A stretch of DNA of 7,223 nt. Origin: Nanobdellota archaeon (GTDB taxonomy: Archaea > Nanobdellota > Nanobdellia > Woesearchaeales > CG1-02-33-12). The notes under the pieces are model-generated. The model was not told where the DNA came from. It made no database searches and saw nothing but the letters and a program-made list of their open reading frames with translations. A program made the translations under genes and the position numbers. Shown in pieces: positions 1 through 4,866 of this stretch. Location of the stretch: positions 1 through 7,223 of the forward strand of contig JAHIFA010000101.1 of the NCBI GenBank assembly GCA_018901315.1, read 5' to 3'. Positions within the stretch are counted from its first letter, which is position 1. Every line of letters begins with the position of its first letter.

Positions 1-529
1 AGAGCCTGTATTTTGAGCATAAATCCTTAACTGTTTCTGTATGGCAAGGGGATAATTGTTTTAATTCTGATAAAACTGCCTTTGCTTTTACAGTTAATTT
101 TGATTTTTTTCTTGTGTTTGCATAAAACTCGCATTTATTGTCCTCTCTTACAGTTTTGCAGTAGTCTGCAAACTCACCTGAATAAAGCATTTCAACACCT
201 GAAACAAGGCACATCCATTTCTTGCCAATTATGTCAGCAGCCTTTATACCAAGGTTGTATTCTTCTTTTATTTTTTTAAGAGTATTTATTGCAATAACAT
301 GCTGGGTGTGCCTGTTTGTCAGAAAAAATACTGTCAGCTTGTTTTTTATTGCATGAGCCAGTGCAGGAGCCAAGACACCAGCAGTCTTTCCAATGCCTGT
401 CGGAGCATGCATAATCAGGCTTTTTTTGTTTTTAAGGGCATTGTCAACATCTAATATCATATCATCCTGTATTTCCCTGACTTTGGAATGGGGAAATAAT
501 AATTTAGCCAGCTTATGTTTTGATATCAT
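1..529 (-). CDS. XPD/Rad3-family Fe-S DNA helicase, N-terminal part (cut by window edge)
   Basis: Superfamily 2 helicase of the XPD/Rad3/DinG group, an ATP-driven 5'-3' DNA unwinding enzyme in repair. I translated 176 residues from the ATG at 529; the rest lies beyond position 1. Seen: a Q-motif-like R18..Q21, Walker A APTGIGKT at 42-49 preceded by LIMH, a motif Ia-like segment FFLTNRHTQH at 68-77, and four cysteines C107, C124, C133 and C162. Their order and wide spacing fit the 4Fe-4S domain that XPD-type helicases insert between Walker A and Walker B. Walker B and helicase domain 2 are outside the window. A TATA box lies about 27 nt upstream of the ATG and no ribosome binding site is visible, so the message is probably leaderless. 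XPD is the best reading because the organism looks archaeal; a DinG-like paralogue cannot be excluded from this fragment. Confidence 0.88.
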   Translation of the reverse strand, partial: MISKHKLAKLLFPHSKVREIQDDMILDVDNALKNKKSLIMHAPTGIGKTAGVLAPALAHAIKNKLTVFFLTNRHTQHVIAINTLKKIKEEYNLGIKAADIIGKKWMCLVSGVEMLYSGEFADYCKTVREDNKCEFYANTRKKSKLTVKAKAVLSELKQLSPCHTETVKDLCSKYRL

Positions 530-551
530 ATTAAAAAAAGAAAATAGTTGC

Positions 552-565
552 TATATAAATCTTTA
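552..565 (-). promoter_or_regulatory. TATA box/BRE of the XPD-like helicase gene
   Basis: Read on the minus strand, the segment is AAAGATTTATATAG: a purine-rich BRE-like stretch followed by TTTATATA. The box is centred about 27 nt before the helicase ATG at 529. This places the expected transcription start at or next to the start codon, so the gene appears to have its own leaderless promoter in the 50-nt gap after the nitroreductase. Confidence 0.6.
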
Positions 566-579
566 TCTTAAGAAGCAGA

Positions 580-1272
580 TTATTTTCCGAGTTTTTCCTT
601 AATCTTTTTTGCAAGCTCTTTTCCTTTTTCAGTTAATAAACTGCCTGTTTTTTTGCTTGTTTTTTCAAATATTGCCTTGCCTTGCTTAAGGTTTCTCTCT
701 ATTACAACACTGTAATCATGCATAACTGCTGGCATGTCCTTTATCCTATTGCCATATTTCTCAAGGAAAGTAACAGTTGTCAGTGGATATCTTTGAGGAA
801 TATTTGGCTTTTCATCAGAATAGCCGATTGTTATTATTGCCTGCGGCCTTGCATAATCCGGAATATTAAGGACTCTTGAGATAACATTCTCATCAAATGC
901 GCCAACCCAGCATGCTCCCAAGCCAAGAGAATGAGCTGTTAAGAGCATATTTTCTATTGCAGCTGCATTGTTTTGTATAGAGTAAAGCCTGTTCCCCCTT
1001 ACACCATAAAATCTTTCGCTTTTTTTCAGGTCTGCGCAGACAACTATGTGAACAGGAGCTTTTGACATCCAATGCTGCCTTAATGAAGCTTCTGCAATTG
1101 TTTTTCTTTTTTCTTCATCCTGCACAACAATAAAGTTATAATCCTGTATATTTCCAGAGCTTGGGGCAAGTCTTCCAGCTTCCAAAATAGTTCCTACTTT
1201 ATCCCATTCAACTGGAATATCAAGATATTTTCTTATGCTTCTTCTTGTGATTATGCATTCAAAAACTTCCAT
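580..1272 (-). CDS. Nitroreductase-family FMN oxidoreductase with C-terminal extension
   Basis: Member of the FMN-dependent nitroreductase fold, cytosolic NAD(P)H oxidoreductases whose real substrates are often unknown. Numbering from the chosen ATG (230 aa): TRRSIRKY at 9-16 supplies the typical FMN-phosphate arginines, APSSGNIQ at 36-43 is the second flavin-site motif, and GLGACWVGAFDE at 117-128 is the conserved late motif. The fold appears complete by about residue 170. The last 60 residues, rich in Lys and Glu and ending in a predicted charged helix, exceed the usual 170-200 aa of minimal members. I chose 1272 because MEVFECIITRRS matches normal family N-termini. The open frame runs upstream to a TTG at 1320, with another ATG at 1281, but those residues add nothing family-like. 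It is divergent from the DNA ligase across 82 bp. Nothing in the sequence fixes its substrate. Confidence 0.9.
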   Translation of the reverse strand: MEVFECIITRRSIRKYLDIPVEWDKVGTILEAGRLAPSSGNIQDYNFIVVQDEEKRKTIAEASLRQHWMSKAPVHIVVCADLKKSERFYGVRGNRLYSIQNNAAAIENMLLTAHSLGLGACWVGAFDENVISRVLNIPDYARPQAIITIGYSDEKPNIPQRYPLTTVTFLEKYGNRIKDMPAVMHDYSVVIERNLKQGKAIFEKTSKKTGSLLTEKGKELAKKIKEKLGK

Positions 1273-1296
1273 ATTAAGCATTATAAAACTCTTTAT

Positions 1297-1304
1297 TAAT
1301 AAAA
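1297..1304 (-). promoter_or_regulatory. Probable TATA box of the nitroreductase gene
   Basis: The minus strand reads TTTTATTA, centred about 28 nt before the ATG at 1272. The same octamer lies about 26 nt before the DHH phosphoesterase start. With no ribosome binding site in view, this supports 1272 as a leaderless or nearly leaderless start. It is a weaker match to the archaeal consensus than the other boxes in the window. Confidence 0.4.
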
Positions 1305-1326
1305 TTATCGCTTTATTCAAAAATTA

Positions 1327-1334
1327 TTTATAGT
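1327..1334 (+). promoter_or_regulatory. TATA box of the DNA ligase gene
   Basis: TTTATAGT, centred about 24-25 nt before the ligase ATG at 1355, at the distance expected for a leaderless archaeal transcript. It sits about 30 bp from the oppositely oriented nitroreductase box, so the 82-bp gap probably carries two back-to-back promoters. Confidence 0.55.
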
Positions 1335-1354
1335 AAGGAGATTTATTAAAGGGC

Positions 1355-3280
1355 ATGAAATACATTAGTTTAGTTGAGGTCTACCAAAAGCTTGACTCAA
1401 CAACAAAGAGGCTTGAGAAAACATACTTTATATCTGAACTATTAAGAAAAACGCCAGTAGAGGACCTTTCTAAAATAACCTTGTTGCTGCAGGGCAAAAT
1501 TTTTCCGCCATGGGATGAGCGCAAGATAGGCGTTGCATCAAGAATGGTTTTAAAGGTAATAAATCTTGCAACTGGCTTAAATTCCAGGGATATTGAGGAT
1601 GAGTGGAAAAAAACAGGAGATTTAGGCAAGACTGCTGAGAATCTTATCACAAAGAAAAAACAAGCCACTTTATTTTCACAGGATTTGTCTGTCAGCAAGG
1701 TGTTTAATAATCTAAGAAAGCTTGCCACCTTAGAAGGACTTGGCTCTGTTGACCAGAAAATAAAATTAATATCTGAGCTGCTTACATCTGCAAAGCCTAT
1801 TGAAGCAAGATACATTGTGAGGAATGTTTTAGAGGAGCTAAGGGTTGGTGTTGGAGCAGGCTCTTTAAGGGATGCAATTGCCTGGGCATTTTTTCCAAAA
1901 GTTTGTGGAATATTTTTCAAGTGTGATAAATGCAATAACTATATGCCCAATATAGCTAAATGCCTTGAATGTAATGAAGCTATAGAAAACAAGTTCAATA
2001 AAGAAATTGAAAGGTTTGATGAAAAAAATACACTTAAACTGAAAAAAATTGACGAGCTTAAGAAAACAGATATTAAAAAATATGATTTTATCTTATGCAA
2101 TGATGAGAATTTAGCAAGGGAAGCTTATAATTATTTTATTGATGCTATACAAAAGGCATATGATGTTTCAAATGATTTTTCTGTTGTTGCAGAAAAAGCA
2201 AAAGTTGAGGGTATTAAGGGCTTAATGGGTGTTGGCCTTGAGCCTGGAAGGCCTGTAAAGGTAATGCTCGCCTTAAAAGTCAAGGATGTAAAAGAAGGAT
2301 TTGAAAGGGTTGGCAAGCCAGCTGACATTGAGTATAAATTAGATGGCTTCAGGCTGCAGATACATAAAAAAAATAATGAAATAAAGCTTTTTACAAGAAG
2401 ACTTGAGAATGTCACAAAACAGTTTCCAGATGTTGTTGATTATGTTAAACATAATATTAAAGGGGATTCTTTTATAATTGATTCAGAGGCAGTTGGCTTT
2501 AGCCCAAAAACAAAAAAATATCTTCCATTCCAGAGCATATCCCAGAGAATTAAAAGAAAGTATGACATTAAGAATATGGCAAAGGAATTTCCTGTTGAGC
2601 TGAATGTTTTTGATGTTATCTATTACAATGGGAAAAACATGATTAAAACACCTTTTATTGAGAGAAGAAAGATTATTGAGAAAATAGTAAAGCCTGCTGA
2701 AAGAAAGATTGTTTATGTCAAGAATCTTATAACATCTGATGAGAAAGAGGTTTTAAAGTTTTACAAGGAGTCTCTTGATAAGGGCAATGAAGGGATTATG
2801 CTTAAGACACTTGACGCTGTTTACAAGCCAGGTGCAAGAGTCGGGCACATGGTGAAGTTCAAGCCTGTTATGGATACTCTTGATCTGGTTATTGTTGGAG
2901 CAGAGTGGGGAGAAGGCAAGCGATCTAACTGGCTGAGCTCTTTTACCCTTGCGTGCATTGATGAAAACAATAATTTTCTTGAAATAGGAAAGGTTGGAAC
3001 AGGAATAAAGGAAAAATCAGGGCTTGGTGTTTCATTCAGCCAGCTTACAGAGGAATTAAAGCCATTAATAATTTCTGAAAAAGGGAAAAATGTTAAGGTA
3101 AAGCCAGAGATTGTTGTAGAAATAAATTATGAAGAAATCCAGAAAAGCCCAACATACAGCTCGGGCTATGCCCTAAGGTTTCCAAGGGTAGTAAATTTAA
3201 GGCTGGAAAGATCTGCAGAAGAATGCAGTACATTAAACATGGTCAAGGAGTTTTACGAAGGCCAGAGGCACAGGAAATAA
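1355..3280 (+). CDS. lig: ATP-dependent DNA ligase (archaeal LigI-like) with CxxC-CxxC insertion
   Basis: Seals nicks in duplex DNA through ligase-AMP and DNA-AMP intermediates during replication and repair. Seen in the 641 residues: an alpha-helical DNA-binding domain (about 1-300, with RYIVRNVLEELRVGVG at 152-167 and LRDAIAWAFF at 171-180); motif I KLDGFR with adenylated Lys328 and Arg333; motif III around FIIDSEAV 373-380; LNVFDVIYYNG 416-426; motif IV EGIMLK 479-484; motif V VKFKP 500-504 (Lys501, Lys503); and a C-terminal OB domain ending with RFPRVVNLRLERS 608-620. Archaeal family members usually have about 560-600 residues. The extra length is an insert around 181-255 containing C190/C193 and C203/C206, consistent with a zinc ribbon, followed by a Lys-rich helix. 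All catalytic motifs are intact. The start is the ATG just downstream of a TATA box (leaderless). Confidence 0.97.
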   Translation: MKYISLVEVYQKLDSTTKRLEKTYFISELLRKTPVEDLSKITLLLQGKIFPPWDERKIGVASRMVLKVINLATGLNSRDIEDEWKKTGDLGKTAENLITKKKQATLFSQDLSVSKVFNNLRKLATLEGLGSVDQKIKLISELLTSAKPIEARYIVRNVLEELRVGVGAGSLRDAIAWAFFPKVCGIFFKCDKCNNYMPNIAKCLECNEAIENKFNKEIERFDEKNTLKLKKIDELKKTDIKKYDFILCNDENLAREAYNYFIDAIQKAYDVSNDFSVVAEKAKVEGIKGLMGVGLEPGRPVKVMLALKVKDVKEGFERVGKPADIEYKLDGFRLQIHKKNNEIKLFTRRLENVTKQFPDVVDYVKHNIKGDSFIIDSEAVGFSPKTKKYLPFQSISQRIKRKYDIKNMAKEFPVELNVFDVIYYNGKNMIKTPFIERRKIIEKIVKPAERKIVYVKNLITSDEKEVLKFYKESLDKGNEGIMLKTLDAVYKPGARVGHMVKFKPVMDTLDLVIVGAEWGEGKRSNWLSSFTLACIDENNNFLEIGKVGTGIKEKSGLGVSFSQLTEELKPLIISEKGKNVKVKPEIVVEINYEEIQKSPTYSSGYALRFPRVVNLRLERSAEECSTLNMVKEFYEGQRHRK

Positions 3281-3303
3281 AAAAAATTATAAAAACAAAA
3301 AAA
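3281..3303 (-). terminator. T-rich end of the MPN-like gene transcript
   Basis: The 23 bp between the convergent ligase and MPN-like genes are almost all A on the plus strand, hence T-runs on the minus strand directly after the MPN-like stop codon. Archaeal RNA polymerase terminates at such tracts without a hairpin. No matching T-tract follows the ligase on the plus strand in this gap. Confidence 0.45.
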
Positions 3304-3681
3304 TTATTGGAATATCTTATAATCTCCTTTCTGGTTTACAACTAAACCTAAATTATGTATTTTTTTAGTCTGAGCAAGTCGCTTTCTAGATACCCTTGTT
3401 GTGGCACTCTCATAAACTGGAAAAGAACCATTGTATTGAGCAAAACCAATTATAAATTTTCTCTGATTTTCAATATTTGTAAAAGCTTTTAATATTTCCT
3501 CTGAACTAATGGTTGTTGATCCTTCATTAGATATTTGTTCTGGAACATAAACTCCTTCAATAATAATTTTGTCAGATTCAGTCCTCCCTGTTAAATATCC
3601 TGCTTTAATTTTATTTCCATTATCTTTGTTTAATTCCCCGGTTATTTTATCAATTGTTTGTTTGTCAATCATAATTTCCAT
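3304..3681 (-). CDS. Degenerate JAMM/MPN-domain protein, probably not a peptidase
   Basis: My reading is a 125-aa MPN (JAB/Mov34) fold; this comes from pattern comparison, not a search. Fold-like features: a strand AGYLTG at 27-32 (family form GLLLG), VYVPEQ at 44-49 (family VVVP.Q), a helix SSEEILKAF at 59-67, then FIIGFAQYNGSFP at 76-88 where the family has G-x-x-HSHP. Aligning it to the metal motif HxHPx7SxxD puts Gln82 and Asn84 at the two His positions, keeps Ser92, and puts Thr95 at the Asp position; no Glu stands at the catalytic Glu position. It would therefore be an MPN-minus scaffold or binding domain. The start ATG at 3681 has AGGGG 6 nt upstream and a strong TATA box 47 nt upstream (leadered). 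A second in-frame ATG at 3672 is possible but less well spaced. Partner and role are unknown. Confidence 0.8.
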   Translation of the reverse strand: MEIMIDKQTIDKITGELNKDNGNKIKAGYLTGRTESDKIIIEGVYVPEQISNEGSTTISSEEILKAFTNIENQRKFIIGFAQYNGSFPVYESATTRVSRKRLAQTKKIHNLGLVVNQKGDYKIFQ

Positions 3682-3687
3682 TTTATA

Positions 3688-3691
3688 CCCC
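3688..3691 (-). promoter_or_regulatory. GGGG ribosome binding site of the MPN-like gene
   Basis: The minus strand reads AGGGGTATAAA and then ATG: GGGG(T) with 6 nt spacing. It can pair with the CCUCC/CACCUC anti-SD region through one G-U wobble, and it supports the start at 3681. Confidence 0.5.
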
Positions 3692-3723
3692 TAAAATATT
3701 TATTACTCAAGAATAACAAATCT

Positions 3724-3733
3724 ATATATAAAC
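3724..3733 (-). promoter_or_regulatory. Strong TATA box of the MPN-like gene
   Basis: The minus strand reads AAAAGGTTTATATATAG, a BRE-like purine stretch with a near-consensus archaeal TATA box. The predicted transcription start, about 25 nt downstream, leaves a leader of roughly 20 nt that includes the GGGG site. The gene therefore appears to be transcribed separately from the 142-aa gene upstream. Confidence 0.6.
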
Positions 3734-3773
3734 CTTTTGGTTTTTTAATATTTTAATTTAGCTTAAGAAGAAT

Positions 3774-4202
3774 CTATTTTGTTAATCTCTCTAAGGTTTT
3801 TTGATAATTCAATGGTTCTAATTCCTCTGGCTTTATTTCTCTATTACTTTCCTTAATTAATGTTTCCCTAACTAAGTCATATAAATCCTGTGGTTTTTTT
3901 AAAGATGATAATTCTTTAGGAGGAACAGCAATAATTCCTCTGTATTCTATATTATAATTCTTATAATCCTTCTCTTTTAATTCATTATTCAGTTCCTTAA
4001 CCAAGCCTGGACAACTATTTTCAGATTCTACTAAAAGGCTAGCCTCACCATAACCTAATCCATCTTCCACTGCGCACTGAGTGTTTGGACTACGGTGAAA
4101 GAAAACATTTTTGATAACATCTCTTGAGATTGAACCTACCATTCTTAAACGCTGAATATTCTCCCTGTTCTCATATCTTGCAATAATTAATTTCTTATAC
4201 AC
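3774..4202 (-). CDS. Hypothetical protein, 142 aa, GTG start
   Basis: I do not recognise this protein. It appears soluble, with no signal peptide or membrane segment. Residues 1-35 are basic and helix/strand-like (MYKKLIIARYENRENIQRLR). The middle carries the only cysteines, C43 (NTQCAVEDG) and C64 (SCPG), in a Gly-rich segment LGYGEASLLVES at 49-60. The C-terminal 50 residues are charged and helical (KKPQDLYDLVRETLIKES). Evidence that it is real: an open frame of normal composition, a GGGG site 7 nt before the GTG at 4202, and a TTTAAATA box about 62 nt before it. No in-frame ATG lies nearby upstream. Its neighbours are the MPN-like gene downstream (92-nt gap with its own promoter) and the divergent lysine-rich microgene. 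No function is proposed. Confidence 0.7.
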   Translation of the reverse strand: MYKKLIIARYENRENIQRLRMVGSISRDVIKNVFFHRSPNTQCAVEDGLGYGEASLLVESENSCPGLVKELNNELKEKDYKNYNIEYRGIIAVPPKELSSLKKPQDLYDLVRETLIKESNREIKPEELEPLNYQKTLERLTK

Positions 4203-4209
4203 TTTAATG

Positions 4210-4213
4210 CCCC
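4210..4213 (-). promoter_or_regulatory. GGGG ribosome binding site deciding the GTG start at 4202
   Basis: The minus strand reads TTGGGGCATTAAA and then GTG, with 7 nt spacing. The stretch GGGG(TG)CATTAAA closely matches the one before the lysine-rich microgene (GGGGTGCATTAA), which argues that GTG is the genuine start. Confidence 0.5.
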
Positions 4214-4259
4214 AACATTTTCCAAAAGATTGGAATGCTTAAAATCAGGTAATACAAAC

Positions 4260-4267
4260 TATTTAAA
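4260..4267 (-). promoter_or_regulatory. TATA box of the 142-aa gene
   Basis: The minus strand reads AAAAGGTTTAAATAG: a BRE-like AAAAGG followed by TTTAAATA. The expected start about 25 nt downstream gives a leader of some 35 nt. The preceding bases AAAAGGTTTA are identical to those at the MPN-like gene promoter. Confidence 0.5.
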
Positions 4268-4366
4268 CCTTTTGTCCTTAAACAGATTAGGCATTTTCAA
4301 AAATTAATTTCAGATGAAAATAAGTAAATTTTTCATAACAAAAATATTAAAAACATCGTCAGGGAA

Positions 4367-4381
4367 TTTCTAAAATAGAAA
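4367..4381. repeat. 15-bp inverted repeat upstream of the lysine-rich microgene
   Basis: TTTCTA-AAA-TAGAAA is a perfect 6-bp inverted repeat with a 3-bp centre. It lies immediately before the TATA-like sequences of the plus-strand microgene, so it could be an operator. In DNA this AT-rich such short palindromes are also expected by chance. Confidence 0.25.
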
Positions 4382-4403
4382 GTTTAATAAGCAAGTTTAT
4401 ACA
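4382..4403 (+). promoter_or_regulatory. Candidate promoter of the lysine-rich microgene
   Basis: Two TATA-like elements lie here: GTTTAATAA at 4382-4390 and AAGTTTATACA ending at 4403. The second would start transcription near 4425, giving a leader just long enough to hold the GGGGTG site. The first would give a leader of about 27 nt. I cannot decide between them. Confidence 0.45.
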
Positions 4404-4425
4404 TTAATGATTAACCAAATTCAAA

Positions 4426-4431
4426 GGGGTG
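4426..4431 (+). promoter_or_regulatory. Strong ribosome binding site GGGGTG
   Basis: GGGGTG with a 6-nt spacer (CATTAA) to the ATG at 4438. It pairs with the archaeal anti-SD core CACCUC through one G-U wobble. It is the best ribosome binding site in the window and is the main reason for believing that the 12-codon frame is translated. Confidence 0.6.
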
Positions 4432-4437
4432 CATTAA

Positions 4438-4476
4438 ATGGCAAAAAAGAAGAAAGCAGCTAAGAAAAAGAAATAA
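4438..4476 (+). CDS. Lysine-rich microprotein MAKKKKAAKKKK
   Basis: A 12-codon frame encoding MAKKKKAAKKKK, nine tenths of it Lys and Ala after the Met, ending in TAA. Its support is context: a TATA-like element, a strong GGGGTG site at ideal distance, and a T-tract about 30 nt after the stop, so promoter, gene and end form a compact transcript of about 100 nt. Lys residues use both AAA and AAG, so it is not a simple poly-A slip. The peptide would be highly basic and could bind nucleic acid; it resembles the Lys/Ala tails of H1-like and ribosomal proteins, but I see no homologue-level match. Alternatives are a leader peptide, a decayed end of a longer basic protein, or an sRNA. Function unknown. 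Confidence 0.5.
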   Translation: MAKKKKAAKKKK

Positions 4477-4501
4477 ATTCATAAAATTCAAACAAAATTA
4501 A

Positions 4502-4523
4502 TTATTTTTTTTATTTTTATTTT
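4502..4523 (+). terminator. T-tract terminator after the microgene
   Basis: A 22-bp segment of almost pure T with single A interruptions, 26 nt after the microgene stop and without a hairpin, as is usual for archaeal intrinsic termination. It lies just before the end of the convergent 99-aa gene and would prevent read-through into it. Confidence 0.5.
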
Positions 4524-4551
4524 GCAGGCTTTTGAATAAGTTCTGTGAAAT

Positions 4552-4851
4552 CTATTTCTTGTAATCTGTGGGAATATATTTGCATATCATATCATACAAA
4601 TTATTGAAAGAATTGTCTATTTCCTCAAAACTGTTGCCAATCATCATTGCTCCCTTTAGTACTATACTATACCTTAATATGTTAAATCCAATATCTACAA
4701 TCCTATAATCTGTTTCAGGATGCACAGAAAACAAAAGCCCGCCAATTACTCCTAACATAAATCCTGAAGAGATATGTGAACATTCTTTTGGAATGCTTAT
4801 GTATTTTTCTATCTGGGCTTCCCGAATTGTATTGTTTATGTTCTTCTTCAT
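4552..4851 (-). CDS. Hypothetical hydrophobic protein, 99 aa
   Basis: I do not recognise this protein. Residues 1-25 are polar (MKKNINNTIREAQIEKYISI). A glycine-rich hydrophobic stretch SGFMLGVIGGLLFSV at 29-43 could span or touch a membrane, and a second, weaker hydrophobic region lies at 54-72 (IGFNILRYSIVLKGAMMIG). The tail is acidic then aromatic/basic (SFEEIDNSFNNLYDMICKYIP). Two short helices in the membrane or a helical hairpin are possible; topology is uncertain. GGGGG lies 5 nt before the ATG at 4851, and only 15 nt separate it from the stop codon of the DHH phosphoesterase gene, so the two are probably co-transcribed. No T-tract follows it on its own strand. Confidence 0.65.
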   Translation of the reverse strand: MKKNINNTIREAQIEKYISIPKECSHISSGFMLGVIGGLLFSVHPETDYRIVDIGFNILRYSIVLKGAMMIGNSFEEIDNSFNNLYDMICKYIPTDYKK

Positions 4852-4856
4852 TTAAA

Positions 4857-4861
4857 CCCCC
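4857..4861 (-). promoter_or_regulatory. GGGGG ribosome binding site of the 99-aa gene
   Basis: The minus strand reads ATTGGGGGTTTAA and then ATG, with 5 nt spacing. It lies in the short gap after the DHH gene and fixes the start of the downstream cistron. Confidence 0.5.
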
Positions 4862-4866
4862 AATTT

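Noticed and set aside
567..575. CTTAAGAAG here and again at 3762-3770, both near gene ends and promoters
   Set aside because: A 9-bp match found twice in 7 kb of AT-rich sequence is not enough to call a repeat family or regulatory site.
82..602. Plus-strand open frames at 82-279 and 393-602
   Set aside because: They lie opposite the XPD-like helicase, whose minus-strand frame shows Walker A and the Fe-S cysteines; the plus-strand peptides have no domain pattern or expression signals.
682..879. Plus-strand open frame of 65 codons
   Set aside because: It is antisense to the nitroreductase and shows no independent support.
1381..2415. Minus-strand open frames at 1381-1935 and 2131-2415
   Set aside because: Both are antisense to the DNA ligase, whose frame is supported by all catalytic motifs. 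Their Ser/Phe/Leu-rich content is typical of antisense translation of Lys/Glu-rich genes.
4314..4373. 19-residue plus-strand frame MKISKFFITKILKTSSGNF
   Set aside because: No ribosome binding site or TATA box at a useful distance; it ends inside the inverted repeat region and looks like chance in AT-rich DNA.
4203..4437. CRISPR array, tRNA or structured RNA in the largest intergenic gap
   Set aside because: No direct repeats, cloverleaf or GC-rich stems were seen; the gap holds only promoter-like elements and one short inverted repeat.
4438..4476. Microgene as ribosomal protein eL41
   Set aside because: eL41 is about twice as long and rich in Arg and Trp as well as Lys; a Lys/Ala 12-mer does not match.
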